The notes: generated from the sequence alone by a model not told the origin. Counted from the first letter of the stretch, positions 27,061 through 36,331 are shown. The stretch is 64,000 bases of DNA from Mucilaginibacter glaciei (GCF_014773245.1 NZ_JACWMX010000009.1:62001-126000), one strand, 5' to 3'. Numbers and translations: made by a program.

Positions 27061-28070
27061 ACCATCGCTTTTTACCGCTCTATGAACCCTTTGCGGAATT
27101 GCCCGATATAAAGGATTTGGAAAAGGGGGTGTTTAACTCCCTTTCCATACTTGAAAAGCAATATGATATACAGGTTATGGATGTCAGCGACAAGCCGTAT
27201 CCCTACAATATCTTACTGGCTTACTGGAATGCGGAGCAACAGGTTTGTAAAGGCAAAAGCGATACGGAACTATTTATCATCAGCGATAATACCGATAAGG
27301 TGAAACTGGCGACCAAAGAATACATATCCACAGGCCATACCCTTTACTATATTCCGGTACTGCCCCTTTACCGCTTATTGAAAAGCGGTACAGATCAGCG
27401 GAGTGCCGAACTCCTGTTATCGGTTTGTGCTTACCTCTACCAAATTACAGGCGTTCCTTATTACAGGGATGAGGATAGCTACCTGTTTTACTATTACGAA
27501 ATACTGGAAGATTGGATAGAGAATGACTTAGACCAAATGGATGAACAGGATATCTATTTACAACGGTCAGCCCTGCGTTCCGCAAACCATTACGGTGACA
27601 TTATGCAACGTAAGCTGTTTAATAAATACCAGCTCGATCATTTTGCGCAAAGAGTACAGCAATTTCATGGGCACAGCGATTTTTCAGCTGAATGCCTGAA
27701 ACTGGCAAAAAAAGCCTTAGCCCTTTGGATTTTCTTTCCCGATGGTCATTTATTCAGCCATATCAATGATTGTTTTCCCGAAAAGGAAGAAAGCAACGAA
27801 AATGATGATGGGTACCATGAGGAAGAAAGAGATAGCACGATAATGCTTTCTGAATTTGTCCACTTTATAGCTGAAAATGAAGGTAGCTTGTACGATAGCC
27901 TTGCAGAAATGGTCAATAATGAGTTCAATGAAAAGAGCAGCACCCAAGAGCCTGTATTGGTAAAGGTTTATGATGATCAACTTGCTGGAAATACTGACAC
28001 CCTTGATTTTGAACGCCGTCTTTTTAACCTGATTGACAACTTATGTGTCCTATTAAATGATTTACCATGA
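26937..28070 (+). CDS. PRTRC system protein F-like
   Basis: A 377-residue protein in the position normally held by PRTRC protein F, with a conserved-looking block GFTADGFLNHRFLPLYEPF (residues 34-52) and an acidic, helical C-terminal half. Family assignment rests mainly on order between C and B. The first 30 residues (Gln/Thr/Pro-rich) look less protein-like and coincide with the overlapping frame 26881-27060, so the true N-terminus is doubtful. The stop overlaps the start of protein B by 4 bases. Confidence 0.6.
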   Translation: MQTLSANTDIQQGFRPVTRCTGSQPEQTPFSPGGFTADGFLNHRFLPLYEPFAELPDIKDLEKGVFNSLSILEKQYDIQVMDVSDKPYPYNILLAYWNAEQQVCKGKSDTELFIISDNTDKVKLATKEYISTGHTLYYIPVLPLYRLLKSGTDQRSAELLLSVCAYLYQITGVPYYRDEDSYLFYYYEILEDWIENDLDQMDEQDIYLQRSALRSANHYGDIMQRKLFNKYQLDHFAQRVQQFHGHSDFSAECLKLAKKALALWIFFPDGHLFSHINDCFPEKEESNENDDGYHEEERDSTIMLSEFVHFIAENEGSLYDSLAEMVNNEFNEKSSTQEPVLVKVYDDQLAGNTDTLDFERRLFNLIDNLCVLLNDLP

Positions 28071-28783
28071 AGAACTTGACCAATGCCTTTGGTTCGCTTT
28101 ACCATCCCCAAAAAGCACTACTGATCTATCAACAGGCAATTGACAGTAAACAGGTTTATATCGAAAGTTATGATATAGACCCGCAAGGTCGCCCGATCAA
28201 TGCTCATCCGCTCTCAGTAACCGAGGGTGCTGCCTTAGCGAAAGCATTGCATACTAACGACAGCAAAAACACCGCTTTTTTAAAACCTGCGGGTTTGTTG
28301 CCTAAGAATCTTTTGTACCTGAACACCGAAATAAACGGTTATGCGGTATGGCATACCCCAAAACAAAACAGGAAGTTGCTTTTTAGAGGGGGATTGGGTA
28401 TTAAGAACGGTTATGCCAATATTCCCGCCTTACTATGGAAAGCGACAAAAGATGGACTTGCTATTTATGCTCTCGCCGATGATAAGGTTATTGACTTAGA
28501 TACCGAACTACATCACGCCCCTTTCTTTAATACCTATAATGATGGGAAGGTGTGCATGGGTAATGTCGCCATTTCCATTAGCAAGAACTGCGGTTTGGAG
28601 GATTTTATAACACAATGGGAGGAAGCCTTTTTTAACAGCTATTTCAGCCACATGATGCAAGGCCACAATCCCGTCAAAGGGAATATGGTGCAGTTATGGC
28701 AAAGCCTTGTTGGCACTAAAAAGCAATTCCCGCTGAAAGCTTTAATACCCAATAAAAAAACACTTAAACATCTCATCCGATGA
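28067..28783 (+). CDS. PRTRC system protein B
   Basis: A 238-residue protein matching PRTRC protein B: N-terminal SLYHPQKALLIYQ segment, central LYLNTEINGYAVWHTP and a GKVCMGNVAI motif near residue 165. It overlaps the F-like gene and the ThiF gene by 4 bases at each end, so the three are translated as a coupled set. Function unknown. Confidence 0.85.
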   Translation: MKNLTNAFGSLYHPQKALLIYQQAIDSKQVYIESYDIDPQGRPINAHPLSVTEGAALAKALHTNDSKNTAFLKPAGLLPKNLLYLNTEINGYAVWHTPKQNRKLLFRGGLGIKNGYANIPALLWKATKDGLAIYALADDKVIDLDTELHHAPFFNTYNDGKVCMGNVAISISKNCGLEDFITQWEEAFFNSYFSHMMQGHNPVKGNMVQLWQSLVGTKKQFPLKALIPNKKTLKHLIR

Positions 28784-29586
28784 ACACACCAACCGCAATT
28801 CATATCACCGATAATTACCTGATCAACCCGACCAACCCCATTACCATCAACCTCATCGGTGCAGGGGGTACAGGGAGTAATATGGTCATGGCTTTAGCTA
28901 AAATGAACCATGCCCTGATTGCTTTAGGGCATCCCGGCCTACAGGTTTACCTTTATGATAATGACCGGGTGAGCGAAGCGAACCAGGGCAGGCAGCTATT
29001 TGCGGATAGTGAACTGGATATGTTTAAATCCGTTGCACTCATCAACCGCATCAACCGTTTTTTTGGCACGAACTGGAAAGCGGTGACGGAATTATTCCAT
29101 CAGTCAGGGTTAAGTACCTTTCCCAACAATGGCAAAGCTAACCTGTATATCTCCTGCGTAGACAAAGCATCAGCCCGCATGGATATTGCGGAAATACTAA
29201 AAAGGTATGCTGTTGACTCCCGCTATGAGCGCAACAAACCGCTTTATTGGATGGACTTTGGGAACAGTAAAGATACAGGGCAGGTGATACTGTCTACCAT
29301 TGAAGTGGTTAAACAGCCGGAATCAGAGCAATACCGAACCGTGTCCAAACTGCCGATGGTAACGGATGAGTTTAAAGGGTTACTGGAAACCTCGGAATTA
29401 GACGATGATTCCCCAAGCTGTTCCTTAGCCGAAGCCCTTACCAAACAGGATTTGTTTATCAACTCTACTTTAGCCAACCTCGGCGCATCCCTTTTGTGGT
29501 CATTATTCCGTGAAGGGATGCTGTTCAATCGTGGCTTCTTTTTGAACCTTAAAGAATTTAGGACACAGCCGTTGAAAGTGGGGTAG
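28780..29586 (+). CDS. PRTRC system ThiF-family adenylyltransferase
   Basis: A 268-residue E1-like protein. The nucleotide-binding loop is GAGGTGS near residue 28, followed by an acidic LYDND strand, and a Cys in YISCVDKASAR near residue 128. ThiF/E1 proteins adenylate the C-terminus of ubiquitin-like proteins, but no clear Ubl is in this cassette. The ParB-related and JAB-type members usually listed for PRTRC cassettes are not seen here, so the cassette is reduced or they lie elsewhere. Confidence 0.88.
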   Translation: MNTPTAIHITDNYLINPTNPITINLIGAGGTGSNMVMALAKMNHALIALGHPGLQVYLYDNDRVSEANQGRQLFADSELDMFKSVALINRINRFFGTNWKAVTELFHQSGLSTFPNNGKANLYISCVDKASARMDIAEILKRYAVDSRYERNKPLYWMDFGNSKDTGQVILSTIEVVKQPESEQYRTVSKLPMVTDEFKGLLETSELDDDSPSCSLAEALTKQDLFINSTLANLGASLLWSLFREGMLFNRGFFLNLKEFRTQPLKVG

Positions 29587-29866
29587 GCAAAGAAGAGAAA
29601 GCAGATTTATTGAGATGAACTACATGCTACGAGTACCGACAAAGCCAGTGCCCATTTTTCTTTATGCCACGGTTTTTACAACGCTTAACTATTAATGATA
29701 ATGTTCAGTTATCCTTTGTTGGAAATTATCTCAAATACAAATTTGTAGCTGTGTTAATTTAGCGAAGTGCGGACTCCGTTGGATTAACGAAAAATCAATC
29801 TTAATTTCTAATAGACTTTAGCCTTTATAAAGATTTACAGATACTCGCGCCCGGCCGATTGATTTT
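29587..29866. other. Intergenic region, nothing recognised
   Basis: The 280 bases after the PRTRC ThiF gene are AT-rich and hold no gene, clear promoter or strong hairpin that I can support. Confidence 0.5.
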
Positions 29867-30434
29867 TTAAAAGCTGCGATTATTTCGTAAACTAAGAATA
29901 ACTAAAAATAATGGTATTTTTGGAATGCCAGCCATACATATGTAATGAATCTCGGTTTCCGTTTCTACGCCAGTACCCCGGCGTTGTTCGATGGTGCGGT
30001 AAAATGACATTGGTAAAGTATGGGCCTGGATGGACAGTAATCTGTACACAGCCTTCAGATCAGATCTGCCAGTCCCCATCCGCTGTTCCAATGCCTCTCT
30101 GTTGAGATAAAAGGCCTGCTCACCTTTCAACAGCTTTTTTTGCTCACCATCCGGCAAACTCACAAAGAAGTTATATTGCTTCAAAGTGTCACGCAATTCA
30201 TCGGCTTGCTGGGCAAATTTTGGCAGGTCGCGCCCGCACTTTCTTAGGCAGCCGGAAACTAAAATCATTCGCTTTATCAGGATAGCACTGCCTGATCTCA
30301 TTGAATTCCCGGGCATAGCGTGACACAGTTTTGCGGTGCAGCCCAAGTTCCAGCGCCAGGTTGGTCCGGTGGAGCTTACCGGCGAGGCAATCCTCGCGGA
30401 TGCGGTTGGCTTTTGAAAAAGGAATTTTTTCCAT
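29867..30434 (-). pseudogene. Frameshifted HTH-domain regulator
   Basis: The first frame (30434 down to about 30230) encodes a helix-turn-helix: LALELGLHRKTVSRYAREF, residues about 26-44. After LPKK the reading passes to a second frame with CGRDLPKFAQQADELRD and continues about 120 more residues to 29867. A one-base indel near 30230 would join both into one protein of roughly 189 residues. It is divergent from the DUF2779 gene. A decayed regulator of the preceding or following locus is the simplest reading. Confidence 0.55.
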
Positions 30435-30493
30435 TAAGGAATTTAGCGAGAATAATACATTAAATTTGATTGAACCTTATTATCCAAGTAAAT

Positions 30494-32482
30494 ATGTCCA
30501 ATCCGCGTTACCTTACCAAATCCAGGTTCAAGATGGCCCTGGAATGCCCGACCAAATTATTTTATACCGGTAAGAAGGAATATCCGGATCAGAAGCTTAC
30601 GGATACTTTTTTAGCGGCGCTGGCTGAAGGTGGTTATCAAGTAGGTGAATTGGCGAAATGTTATTTTCCGGGTGGTGTGGATATCAAGGAATTGGATTAT
30701 GAAACCTCCTTGGCTAAAACAAACGATCTGTTGAAATTAGAGAACGTGATTATTTACGAGGGGGCTTTTCAATTTGAGAATTTATTTATTCGCTCTGATG
30801 TGCTGGTTAAAAAAGGTGACCGGGTCGAACTTTATGAGGTTAAGGCGAAATCTTACGATAGCACGACTGATTCACTGACTAATTCAAAAGGGATTGTAGC
30901 GAAATGGAAGCCATACGTTTATGATGTGGCATTTCAGAAATATGTGATCCAAAATAGCCGGCCTGACCTCAAGATCACCGCTTACCTGATGCTGGCGGAC
31001 AAAAGTAAGGTCGCTTCTATAGACGGACTAAATCAGTTGTTCCGTATTACGGAGGATGACCGAAACCGTACGGTGATTGAATATAACGGGGATGTTTCAC
31101 CCGCTGCGTTAGGTGAGCGCATGCTTTGCACGGTTAATGTCGACGATATCTGTGATAGTTTGTATAGCGACCTGCCATTTGAAGCGGGTGATACCAAAAC
31201 CTTCCGGCAATGGATACATTTTTATGCGGACCATTACCAAAATGATCAATTGCTACAGGGGGCATTGTTAGGCCGTTGCGGTAAATGCGAGTTCAAAACT
31301 ACGCCAGAACAGGCGCTGCAAGGTGCCCTTAATGGGTATAAGGAATGTTGGGAACGTAGCGCGGGTTTTGCCGCCGCCGATTTTGAACGGCCCCATATCC
31401 TCGACCTTTGGTATTTTCTCAAAAAAGATACTTATATCCAAAACGGCAAATATTTTATGTCGGAACTAACCAGGGCCGATCTGGAAGCAGCAAAACCAAA
31501 ACCAAATCTTGATCCTGGACTAAGCCGGGTGGACCGGCAATGGATGCAAATTGAAAAGTCGGCGGAAAATGTGCCTGAAATACATTTTGATCATTCGGGT
31601 TTGCGGGATGTTTTTGCCGGTCTGACCTATCCGCTTCATTTTATAGACTTTGAAACAACAGCGGTAGCCATCCCTTTTAATAAAGGGCGCCGGCCCTATG
31701 AACAAGTAGCTTTTCAGTTTTCACACCATGTGCTCTATGAAGACGGAAGGATCGCGCATGAGCATGAGTGGCTGAATAGCCAGCGTGGTATATTTCCAAA
31801 CTTTGAATTCATACGGCAACTGAAAGCAGCACTGGAAAGCGATGAAGGCAGCATTTTCCGGTATTCCAATCACGAGAATAATATCCTGACCAAGATATAC
31901 GAACAATTGCGGGTCTCCGGCGAGCCTGACCGCGCTGAACTCTGCGAGTGGATACAAACGATCACGCATTCGACCAGCAACAGCACCTCCAGCTGGAAAG
32001 GCAGCAGGGATATGGTGGATCTTTGGGACTGGGTTAAAAAATATTATTTCGCGGCCGAGTGTAAAGGCTCTAATTCGATCAAGGCGATCCTGCCTGCCGT
32101 ACTTAATAACAGCGATTACCTGAAAGCGAAATATGGCCAACCCATTTATGGCAGTTCGATACCGAGTATCAACTTTAACGACCAGGTCTGGATCAAGTTG
32201 GACGATAAGGGGAAGGTTGTCAATCCTTACAAACAGCTGGAGCCGGTATTTGAGGGCATCGACGAAGATCTGCTGGATGAACTGGTGTTGGATGAAGCCG
32301 CGGAAATCAGCGACGGAGGGGCAGCCATGATGGCCTATGCACGGATGCAATTCTCGTCTATGAGCGTTACCGAAGAGCAGCGTATCCGAAAAGCCTTACT
32401 TCGGTATTGCGAACTGGACACTCTGGCGATGGTTATGATCTTTGAGGACTGGCGCGATAGGCTTTCGCGACACGGCGGCTGA
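30494..32482 (+). CDS. DUF2779 protein: Cas4-like nuclease fused to DEDD-type exonuclease
   Basis: I chose the Met at 30494 (MSNPRYLTKS); an upstream Met at 30470 adds eight poorly conserved residues. The 662-residue protein starts with a Cas4/RecB-like nuclease: Cys18 in ECPTKLFYT, Asp102, Glu115-Val-Lys117, and later CGKC near 262-265 plus a Cys in KECW, a layout that can hold an Fe-S cluster. The C-terminal half has IDFET near residue 383 and YCELDT near 638, the first and last motifs of DEDD exonucleases. A DNA-processing or defence role is inferred. Its end overlaps the WYL gene by 50 bases, convergently. Confidence 0.8.
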   Translation: MSNPRYLTKSRFKMALECPTKLFYTGKKEYPDQKLTDTFLAALAEGGYQVGELAKCYFPGGVDIKELDYETSLAKTNDLLKLENVIIYEGAFQFENLFIRSDVLVKKGDRVELYEVKAKSYDSTTDSLTNSKGIVAKWKPYVYDVAFQKYVIQNSRPDLKITAYLMLADKSKVASIDGLNQLFRITEDDRNRTVIEYNGDVSPAALGERMLCTVNVDDICDSLYSDLPFEAGDTKTFRQWIHFYADHYQNDQLLQGALLGRCGKCEFKTTPEQALQGALNGYKECWERSAGFAAADFERPHILDLWYFLKKDTYIQNGKYFMSELTRADLEAAKPKPNLDPGLSRVDRQWMQIEKSAENVPEIHFDHSGLRDVFAGLTYPLHFIDFETTAVAIPFNKGRRPYEQVAFQFSHHVLYEDGRIAHEHEWLNSQRGIFPNFEFIRQLKAALESDEGSIFRYSNHENNILTKIYEQLRVSGEPDRAELCEWIQTITHSTSNSTSSWKGSRDMVDLWDWVKKYYFAAECKGSNSIKAILPAVLNNSDYLKAKYGQPIYGSSIPSINFNDQVWIKLDDKGKVVNPYKQLEPVFEGIDEDLLDELVLDEAAEISDGGAAMMAYARMQFSSMSVTEEQRIRKALLRYCELDTLAMVMIFEDWRDRLSRHGG

Positions 32483-33440
32483 TCTTAGCGATATCCTGAG
32501 CTAATGATAGAGGTTCTAATACTTTGACCTGGTCGCCAAAGCTCATAATAAGCATCTTCAATTCATGATTAATAATAATCGTTAGTTCGATGATAACTTC
32601 ATCTGGCCCGTCTTTAATCACTATTTGCGAACGGTGAAGATGCTGTGTTTTTACGTAATTCCCTTGCCTGGGCTTGAAAGACAAATGCACCTTTTCGATA
32701 TTACGCTGCATAAAATTCACGCCGATACAATCTTTGAAGTAAGCCTCCGGGTCGACCGTTGTATTCGCAACGTAAACAGAAGGGATGGTTGCTAGTTCTT
32801 GAATGCGGTCTAAAGCAAAGGTGCGCAGCTCGGTGTCGTAGTCTGTTAACCCGACCACATACCAGCGGTTATGAAATTCCTTAACGAAGTAAGGGTGAAA
32901 TTCCGTTTTATAAGATTCTCGTTCAAATGGTTGATAGGTAATCCATAAACACTGCTGGTTCTCGATCGCATTTAGGATGGCGTCGATATGTTCGTAACCT
33001 TTCAGATAAGGTACTTTTTCAAATAGAATAGCGGGCATAGCGCTTTGTTGCTGAGAAGCTTTAATTTGCCGGACGAAGCGAATAACCTTATCAACCGCAC
33101 CGGCGAACTGGCTGAAATAGGCGATATCCTTGAACTGATTTAATGTTCGAACAGCCATCTCCAGCGACCTTAACTCTTCACTATTGACCGGAACATTGAT
33201 CGCAAATTCTTTAGCATAATAATAGACCTTCCTTTTCGGGCACCAGGTAATCGGTGCTTTTCCAAAGGGTAGCGAGCCGCCGCGCATTTTATTAATATCC
33301 TTTTCCAGCGTACTGTCGCTGATGTCAAAATCACTTTTGGCTAATTGGGCTAACAAGCCATTTTTTGTCCATTCTTTTCGGTGTGAGTTGAGGCATTGGT
33401 CGATGACCTGATACCTAAGGTAGGCATGATCGTGATTCAT
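32433..33440 (-). CDS. WYL-domain transcriptional regulator
   Basis: A 335-residue protein with an N-terminal winged helix region (residues about 1-70, with DISDSTLEKDINKMR) and a central WYL domain (residues about 140-220; WITYQPF, then a WYVVGL strand). WYL proteins often bind nucleotides or ssDNA and control defence genes. It converges with DUF2779 and is divergent from the DUF2188 operon, so it may control either. Confidence 0.85.
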   Translation of the reverse strand: MNHDHAYLRYQVIDQCLNSHRKEWTKNGLLAQLAKSDFDISDSTLEKDINKMRGGSLPFGKAPITWCPKRKVYYYAKEFAINVPVNSEELRSLEMAVRTLNQFKDIAYFSQFAGAVDKVIRFVRQIKASQQQSAMPAILFEKVPYLKGYEHIDAILNAIENQQCLWITYQPFERESYKTEFHPYFVKEFHNRWYVVGLTDYDTELRTFALDRIQELATIPSVYVANTTVDPEAYFKDCIGVNFMQRNIEKVHLSFKPRQGNYVKTQHLHRSQIVIKDGPDEVIIELTIIINHELKMLIMSFGDQVKVLEPLSLAQDIAKISRRVAKAYRASPQRS

Positions 33441-33514
33441 AATTTGGTCCGTAAACTGGTTACGTTCTAACGGTTTAGTTTTGTAATAAAGTTAAAAACT
33501 AATTGGCAATAATC

Positions 33515-33742
33515 ATGAGTAAAGGAAAAAATCAGCATGTCGTACCGCACGATAACGGATGGGCAGTTAAGGGCGCGGGAAACTCAAAAGCAACAGCAGT
33601 GACCCACACACAAAAAGAGGCCAACCAGATCGCTACACAAATTGCTAAGAACCAGCAATCAGAAGTTTTGATACACGGCCAGAACGGACGTATCAGGGAA
33701 AGGAATAGTTATGGTAATGATCCTTTTCCACCGGAAGGCTAA
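33515..33742 (+). CDS. DUF2188 domain protein
   Basis: A 75-residue protein starting at the ATG at 33515 (MSKGKNQHVVPHDNGWAVKG); a TTG 12 bases upstream is less likely. It has the DUF2188 pattern: HVV-x-NGW-x-V, a central Ala/Thr region with a helix and a final IRERNSYGNDP. Function unknown. It begins a four-gene rightward operon with spacings of 1 to 15 bases. A TAGTTTTG at 33476-33483 fits a -7 element. Confidence 0.8.
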   Translation: MSKGKNQHVVPHDNGWAVKGAGNSKATAVTHTQKEANQIATQIAKNQQSEVLIHGQNGRIRERNSYGNDPFPPEG

Positions 33743-33757
33743 TTAATTTAATTGAAT

Positions 33758-34015
33758 ATGAATTTTTTAAAATATGAATTGAACCTTGGCGCCCAGGATG
33801 CGGTTAAGGTAGTGTTGAATGGCCAGGCGAATGTGCGCTTGATGGATTATAGTAATTTTCAAGCTTATCGCAATGGCCGTCAGCATCGCTACTTTGGTGG
33901 CTTGGCGACCGTTTCGCCTTATGTTGTAAGGCCCCCACATGGCGGTCAATGGTATTTGGCGATCGATATGGGCGGCTATGGCGGTAGTGTTAACGCCTCG
34001 GTAAGTGTCATTTAA
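33758..34015 (+). CDS. DUF1883 domain protein
   Basis: An 85-residue protein beginning MNFLKYELNL at the ATG 33758. The whole protein is one DUF1883 domain, recognised by YFGGLATVSP, HGGQWYLAIDMGGYGGSV and the final ASVSVI. The fold is beta-rich. DUF1883 is sometimes found with signalling or defence domains such as TIR, but here it is free-standing. It lies 15 bases after DUF2188. Confidence 0.85.
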   Translation: MNFLKYELNLGAQDAVKVVLNGQANVRLMDYSNFQAYRNGRQHRYFGGLATVSPYVVRPPHGGQWYLAIDMGGYGGSVNASVSVI

Positions 34016-34026
34016 TTGATACCTTT

Positions 34027-34251
34027 ATGTTTGATATCAGTAAACAAAACATTGATATCGGCTGCCCGCAATGCGGCCGGAATAATAGCGTCACGCTGGC
34101 CCAGGTTGCCCAGCAGGCAACGATCACCTGCGCAGGCTGCCGTCGGCGGATCACGCTGAAGGACAAGAATGGTTCGGCCGGCAAAAGTGTCCGCGATATT
34201 AATAACGCCATACGGGATTTCGAGAACACCTTGAAAAAACTGGGTCGCTAA
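34027..34251 (+). CDS. Small zinc-ribbon protein
   Basis: A 74-residue protein with two Cys pairs, Cys-Pro-Gln-Cys near residue 13 and Cys-Ala-Gly-Cys near residue 35, forming a treble-clef or ribbon zinc site, then a helical tail (residues 50-74). It lies 11 bases after DUF1883 and 1 base before the CoiA-like gene. It may be an adaptor for nucleic acid or protein binding. Confidence 0.65.
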   Translation: MFDISKQNIDIGCPQCGRNNSVTLAQVAQQATITCAGCRRRITLKDKNGSAGKSVRDINNAIRDFENTLKKLGR

Positions 34252-34252
34252 T

Positions 34253-35257
34253 ATGGAAGAAAGTAACACACTTAAAGTCAGAAAAACTGAAGCCTACGAT
34301 TCCCGGTGCCTGGGTTTGGTGGGCGGTGTTGCTTTTGTTCAGGGTTTTAAAAAAACGGCCAGCGCCGATTATGTCAGAAAAATAGATGGACCTTTTTATT
34401 GCCGAAAATGTTTGTCGGAGGCCGTGGTAAGGAAATGCAGTGATAAAGAAGATCATTTTGCACACAAAGCGCGGTTGTCACCTGCAGGACGGCGTGGGAA
34501 TACTGATTTTCATCATCAGGTGCGTGATGAATTATGTGCAATTTTAAAAGCACAGTATCCTGACGGCGCTTGGCGTACGGAAGTCCCAATGAGTTCGGCG
34601 GGTGATGACAATGATCTGCGGGCTGATATCGCTGGTTATTTCGGCCCCCGTATTAAAGGCGTAGCGCCGGTTGCGGTTGAAGTGCAATGCAGTCCGTATT
34701 CGCCGGCCTACCTGCGGAAGAAAACGGCCGCGTACGCTGAACGTGGTGTTAACGTCTTGTGGATCGTACCTTTGACCGCTGAATTGGGTGACGAGCCATT
34801 TCGGCCGCGTCGGTATGAGTTGTTTTTGCATACGATGTACCTGGGCTACGTATTTTATTACGAACCCGGAAGCCAGGGCTTGCTTACACCAGTGCATTAC
34901 AGCCCAGCTTACCGGTATATCGACCCAAAAACATTTTTCGATACAGAGGCCAATGAAATCAGCACGGGTGATTACTGGTTTAAATATAAAACGTTAAAAA
35001 ATCCCCGTTATACGGACCAGTTACCGATCACTGATCTGGTTGCCAAAACCTTAAATGCCTGGGTTAATCCGAATAATAACAAGCTGAATATTCCGCAGCG
35101 GAAGATCATGGGCGTCACCCAAGCTAAATGGTGGCCGGATGACGAGTACCAGGAATGGCTTAAGAACAATGACTGGTTCCGCTATGTAAAGATCTATTTA
35201 CCGGATTACGAACCAGATGATGAGAACGATGAGTTTGAGGATAACGTGAGCGGTTGA
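34253..35257 (+). CDS. CoiA-like nuclease-domain protein
   Basis: A 334-residue protein with a zinc-type segment CRKC...KEDHFAHKA (residues about 49-75) and, after it, a restriction-like fold with DLRADIAG near residue 121 and VAVEVQCS near residue 142. This is the layout of CoiA-like competence/defence nucleases. The C-terminal 120 residues are unassigned. It ends the DUF2188-DUF1883-ribbon operon and its 3' end overlaps an opposing gene by 52 bases. Confidence 0.65.
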   Translation: MEESNTLKVRKTEAYDSRCLGLVGGVAFVQGFKKTASADYVRKIDGPFYCRKCLSEAVVRKCSDKEDHFAHKARLSPAGRRGNTDFHHQVRDELCAILKAQYPDGAWRTEVPMSSAGDDNDLRADIAGYFGPRIKGVAPVAVEVQCSPYSPAYLRKKTAAYAERGVNVLWIVPLTAELGDEPFRPRRYELFLHTMYLGYVFYYEPGSQGLLTPVHYSPAYRYIDPKTFFDTEANEISTGDYWFKYKTLKNPRYTDQLPITDLVAKTLNAWVNPNNNKLNIPQRKIMGVTQAKWWPDDEYQEWLKNNDWFRYVKIYLPDYEPDDENDEFEDNVSG

Positions 35258-35970
35258 TTATATCGGGCAATATCATGACGGTTTTCCGCAACAGATACCC
35301 GCTGGATAGCCAGCAATGTTTTGAAGCGGATACTGCTGATCATCTTTTGCTCCAGAAAAGCGCTGGTAAATAGTTCCGCGGATACCGTTGATTTCTGGCG
35401 GAAACAGCCTGCCGAAGTAAGTAGCACGCAATAGCATTGATTTGAAGATATCAATAAACCAGCTTGCGGGCCGCCTGAATAATTACGGGGAAATGATTGA
35501 CTGGATTGTCTTAATCGCCATTGTGCTGATGGCCGGTGCATAAGGTCTTCGCAATCGTTGATTGCCTGGTTATTAAATCTTATTTTTTTCTTTTTTCGTA
35601 TAGTTGTTTGGTCTATCACTTCTGCTGCGTCCCGCTGCATCCACTTTAATTTATCAAACGGTATAAATTCGGCATACCGCATTTCGGCCGGGCTGATCCG
35701 TTCAAAGATCAAGTTCCACAGCTGACTACAGCCAGTTTGAAGGGCGGTAATCGCCTCAACTTTGTTTATTTTAAAGATTACCAGTTTTGGTTTGTGTTCT
35801 TCCCGCCCTATATTTCTTGTTACATGAAAATTAATATCTTGGCTATTGGGGTGATGTGAAATAGAAAGATGCACATCTTTCGGCAGCCCAGGCAAACCAA
35901 TATTGGTTACCCCTTCCGCAAAGCGAATAAAGAAATCGTTAAAAGCGAAGCTGTTTAATTCACTTGCCAT
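35206..35970 (-). CDS. Hypothetical protein of the SatD operon
   Basis: A 254-residue soluble protein of no family I recognise. The N-terminal 120 residues look ordered; the C-terminal half is Ser/Gln/Arg-rich with a Cys pair (CYC near residue 190) and its last residues are antisense to the CoiA-like gene. It overlaps the upstream membrane protein gene by 11 bases, so it is translated as part of the SatD operon. The C-terminal part may be degraded or newly acquired. Confidence 0.5.
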   Translation of the reverse strand: MASELNSFAFNDFFIRFAEGVTNIGLPGLPKDVHLSISHHPNSQDINFHVTRNIGREEHKPKLVIFKINKVEAITALQTGCSQLWNLIFERISPAEMRYAEFIPFDKLKWMQRDAAEVIDQTTIRKKKKIRFNNQAINDCEDLMHRPSAQWRLRQSSQSFPRNYSGGPQAGLLISSNQCYCVLLTSAGCFRQKSTVSAELFTSAFLEQKMISSIRFKTLLAIQRVSVAENRHDIARYNQPLTLSSNSSFSSSGS

Positions 35971-36331
35971 TCAATACCTGCAATAAATGGATTTCCTGGA
36001 AATGCTGGTAAATATAAACGTAGCCTATAGCAACCACGACGGATAGCAAATTCCCGATGAGGTAATAATCATTAAAGCCGTCCAGGTCCGCTTTAGGTTC
36101 CTCGTGTTTCAGCCGGGTAGCTAGCTTGAGCGCGCTAAAAAAAGTCAGCGCCTGCGTATAGCCATTGGTTAGGGTAACAAACAAAAACAAACGCTCGGCC
36201 ATTCCTTTAAAGATCGCTTTAAAATTCAGACCGATCTGGTGATAAAAAACTTGGGCGATCGCCGCAAACGCAAATGCGATAATCACCTCAGTAATACCGA
36301 ACAGCAGGGTTAAAATCAAAAATTCAGGCAT
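35960..36331 (-). CDS. Small multi-pass membrane protein of the SatD operon
   Basis: A 123-residue protein with about three membrane helices (residues about 3-27, 43-68 and 87-108) and short charged loops. It overlaps SatD by 8 bases at its start and the unknown gene by 11 at its end. A membrane protein locked to a SatD-type protein suggests a sensor-effector pair, with the membrane protein as possible effector. This is inference from layout only. Confidence 0.6.
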   Translation of the reverse strand: MPEFLILTLLFGITEVIIAFAFAAIAQVFYHQIGLNFKAIFKGMAERLFLFVTLTNGYTQALTFFSALKLATRLKHEEPKADLDGFNDYYLIGNLLSVVVAIGYVYIYQHFQEIHLLQVLNGK

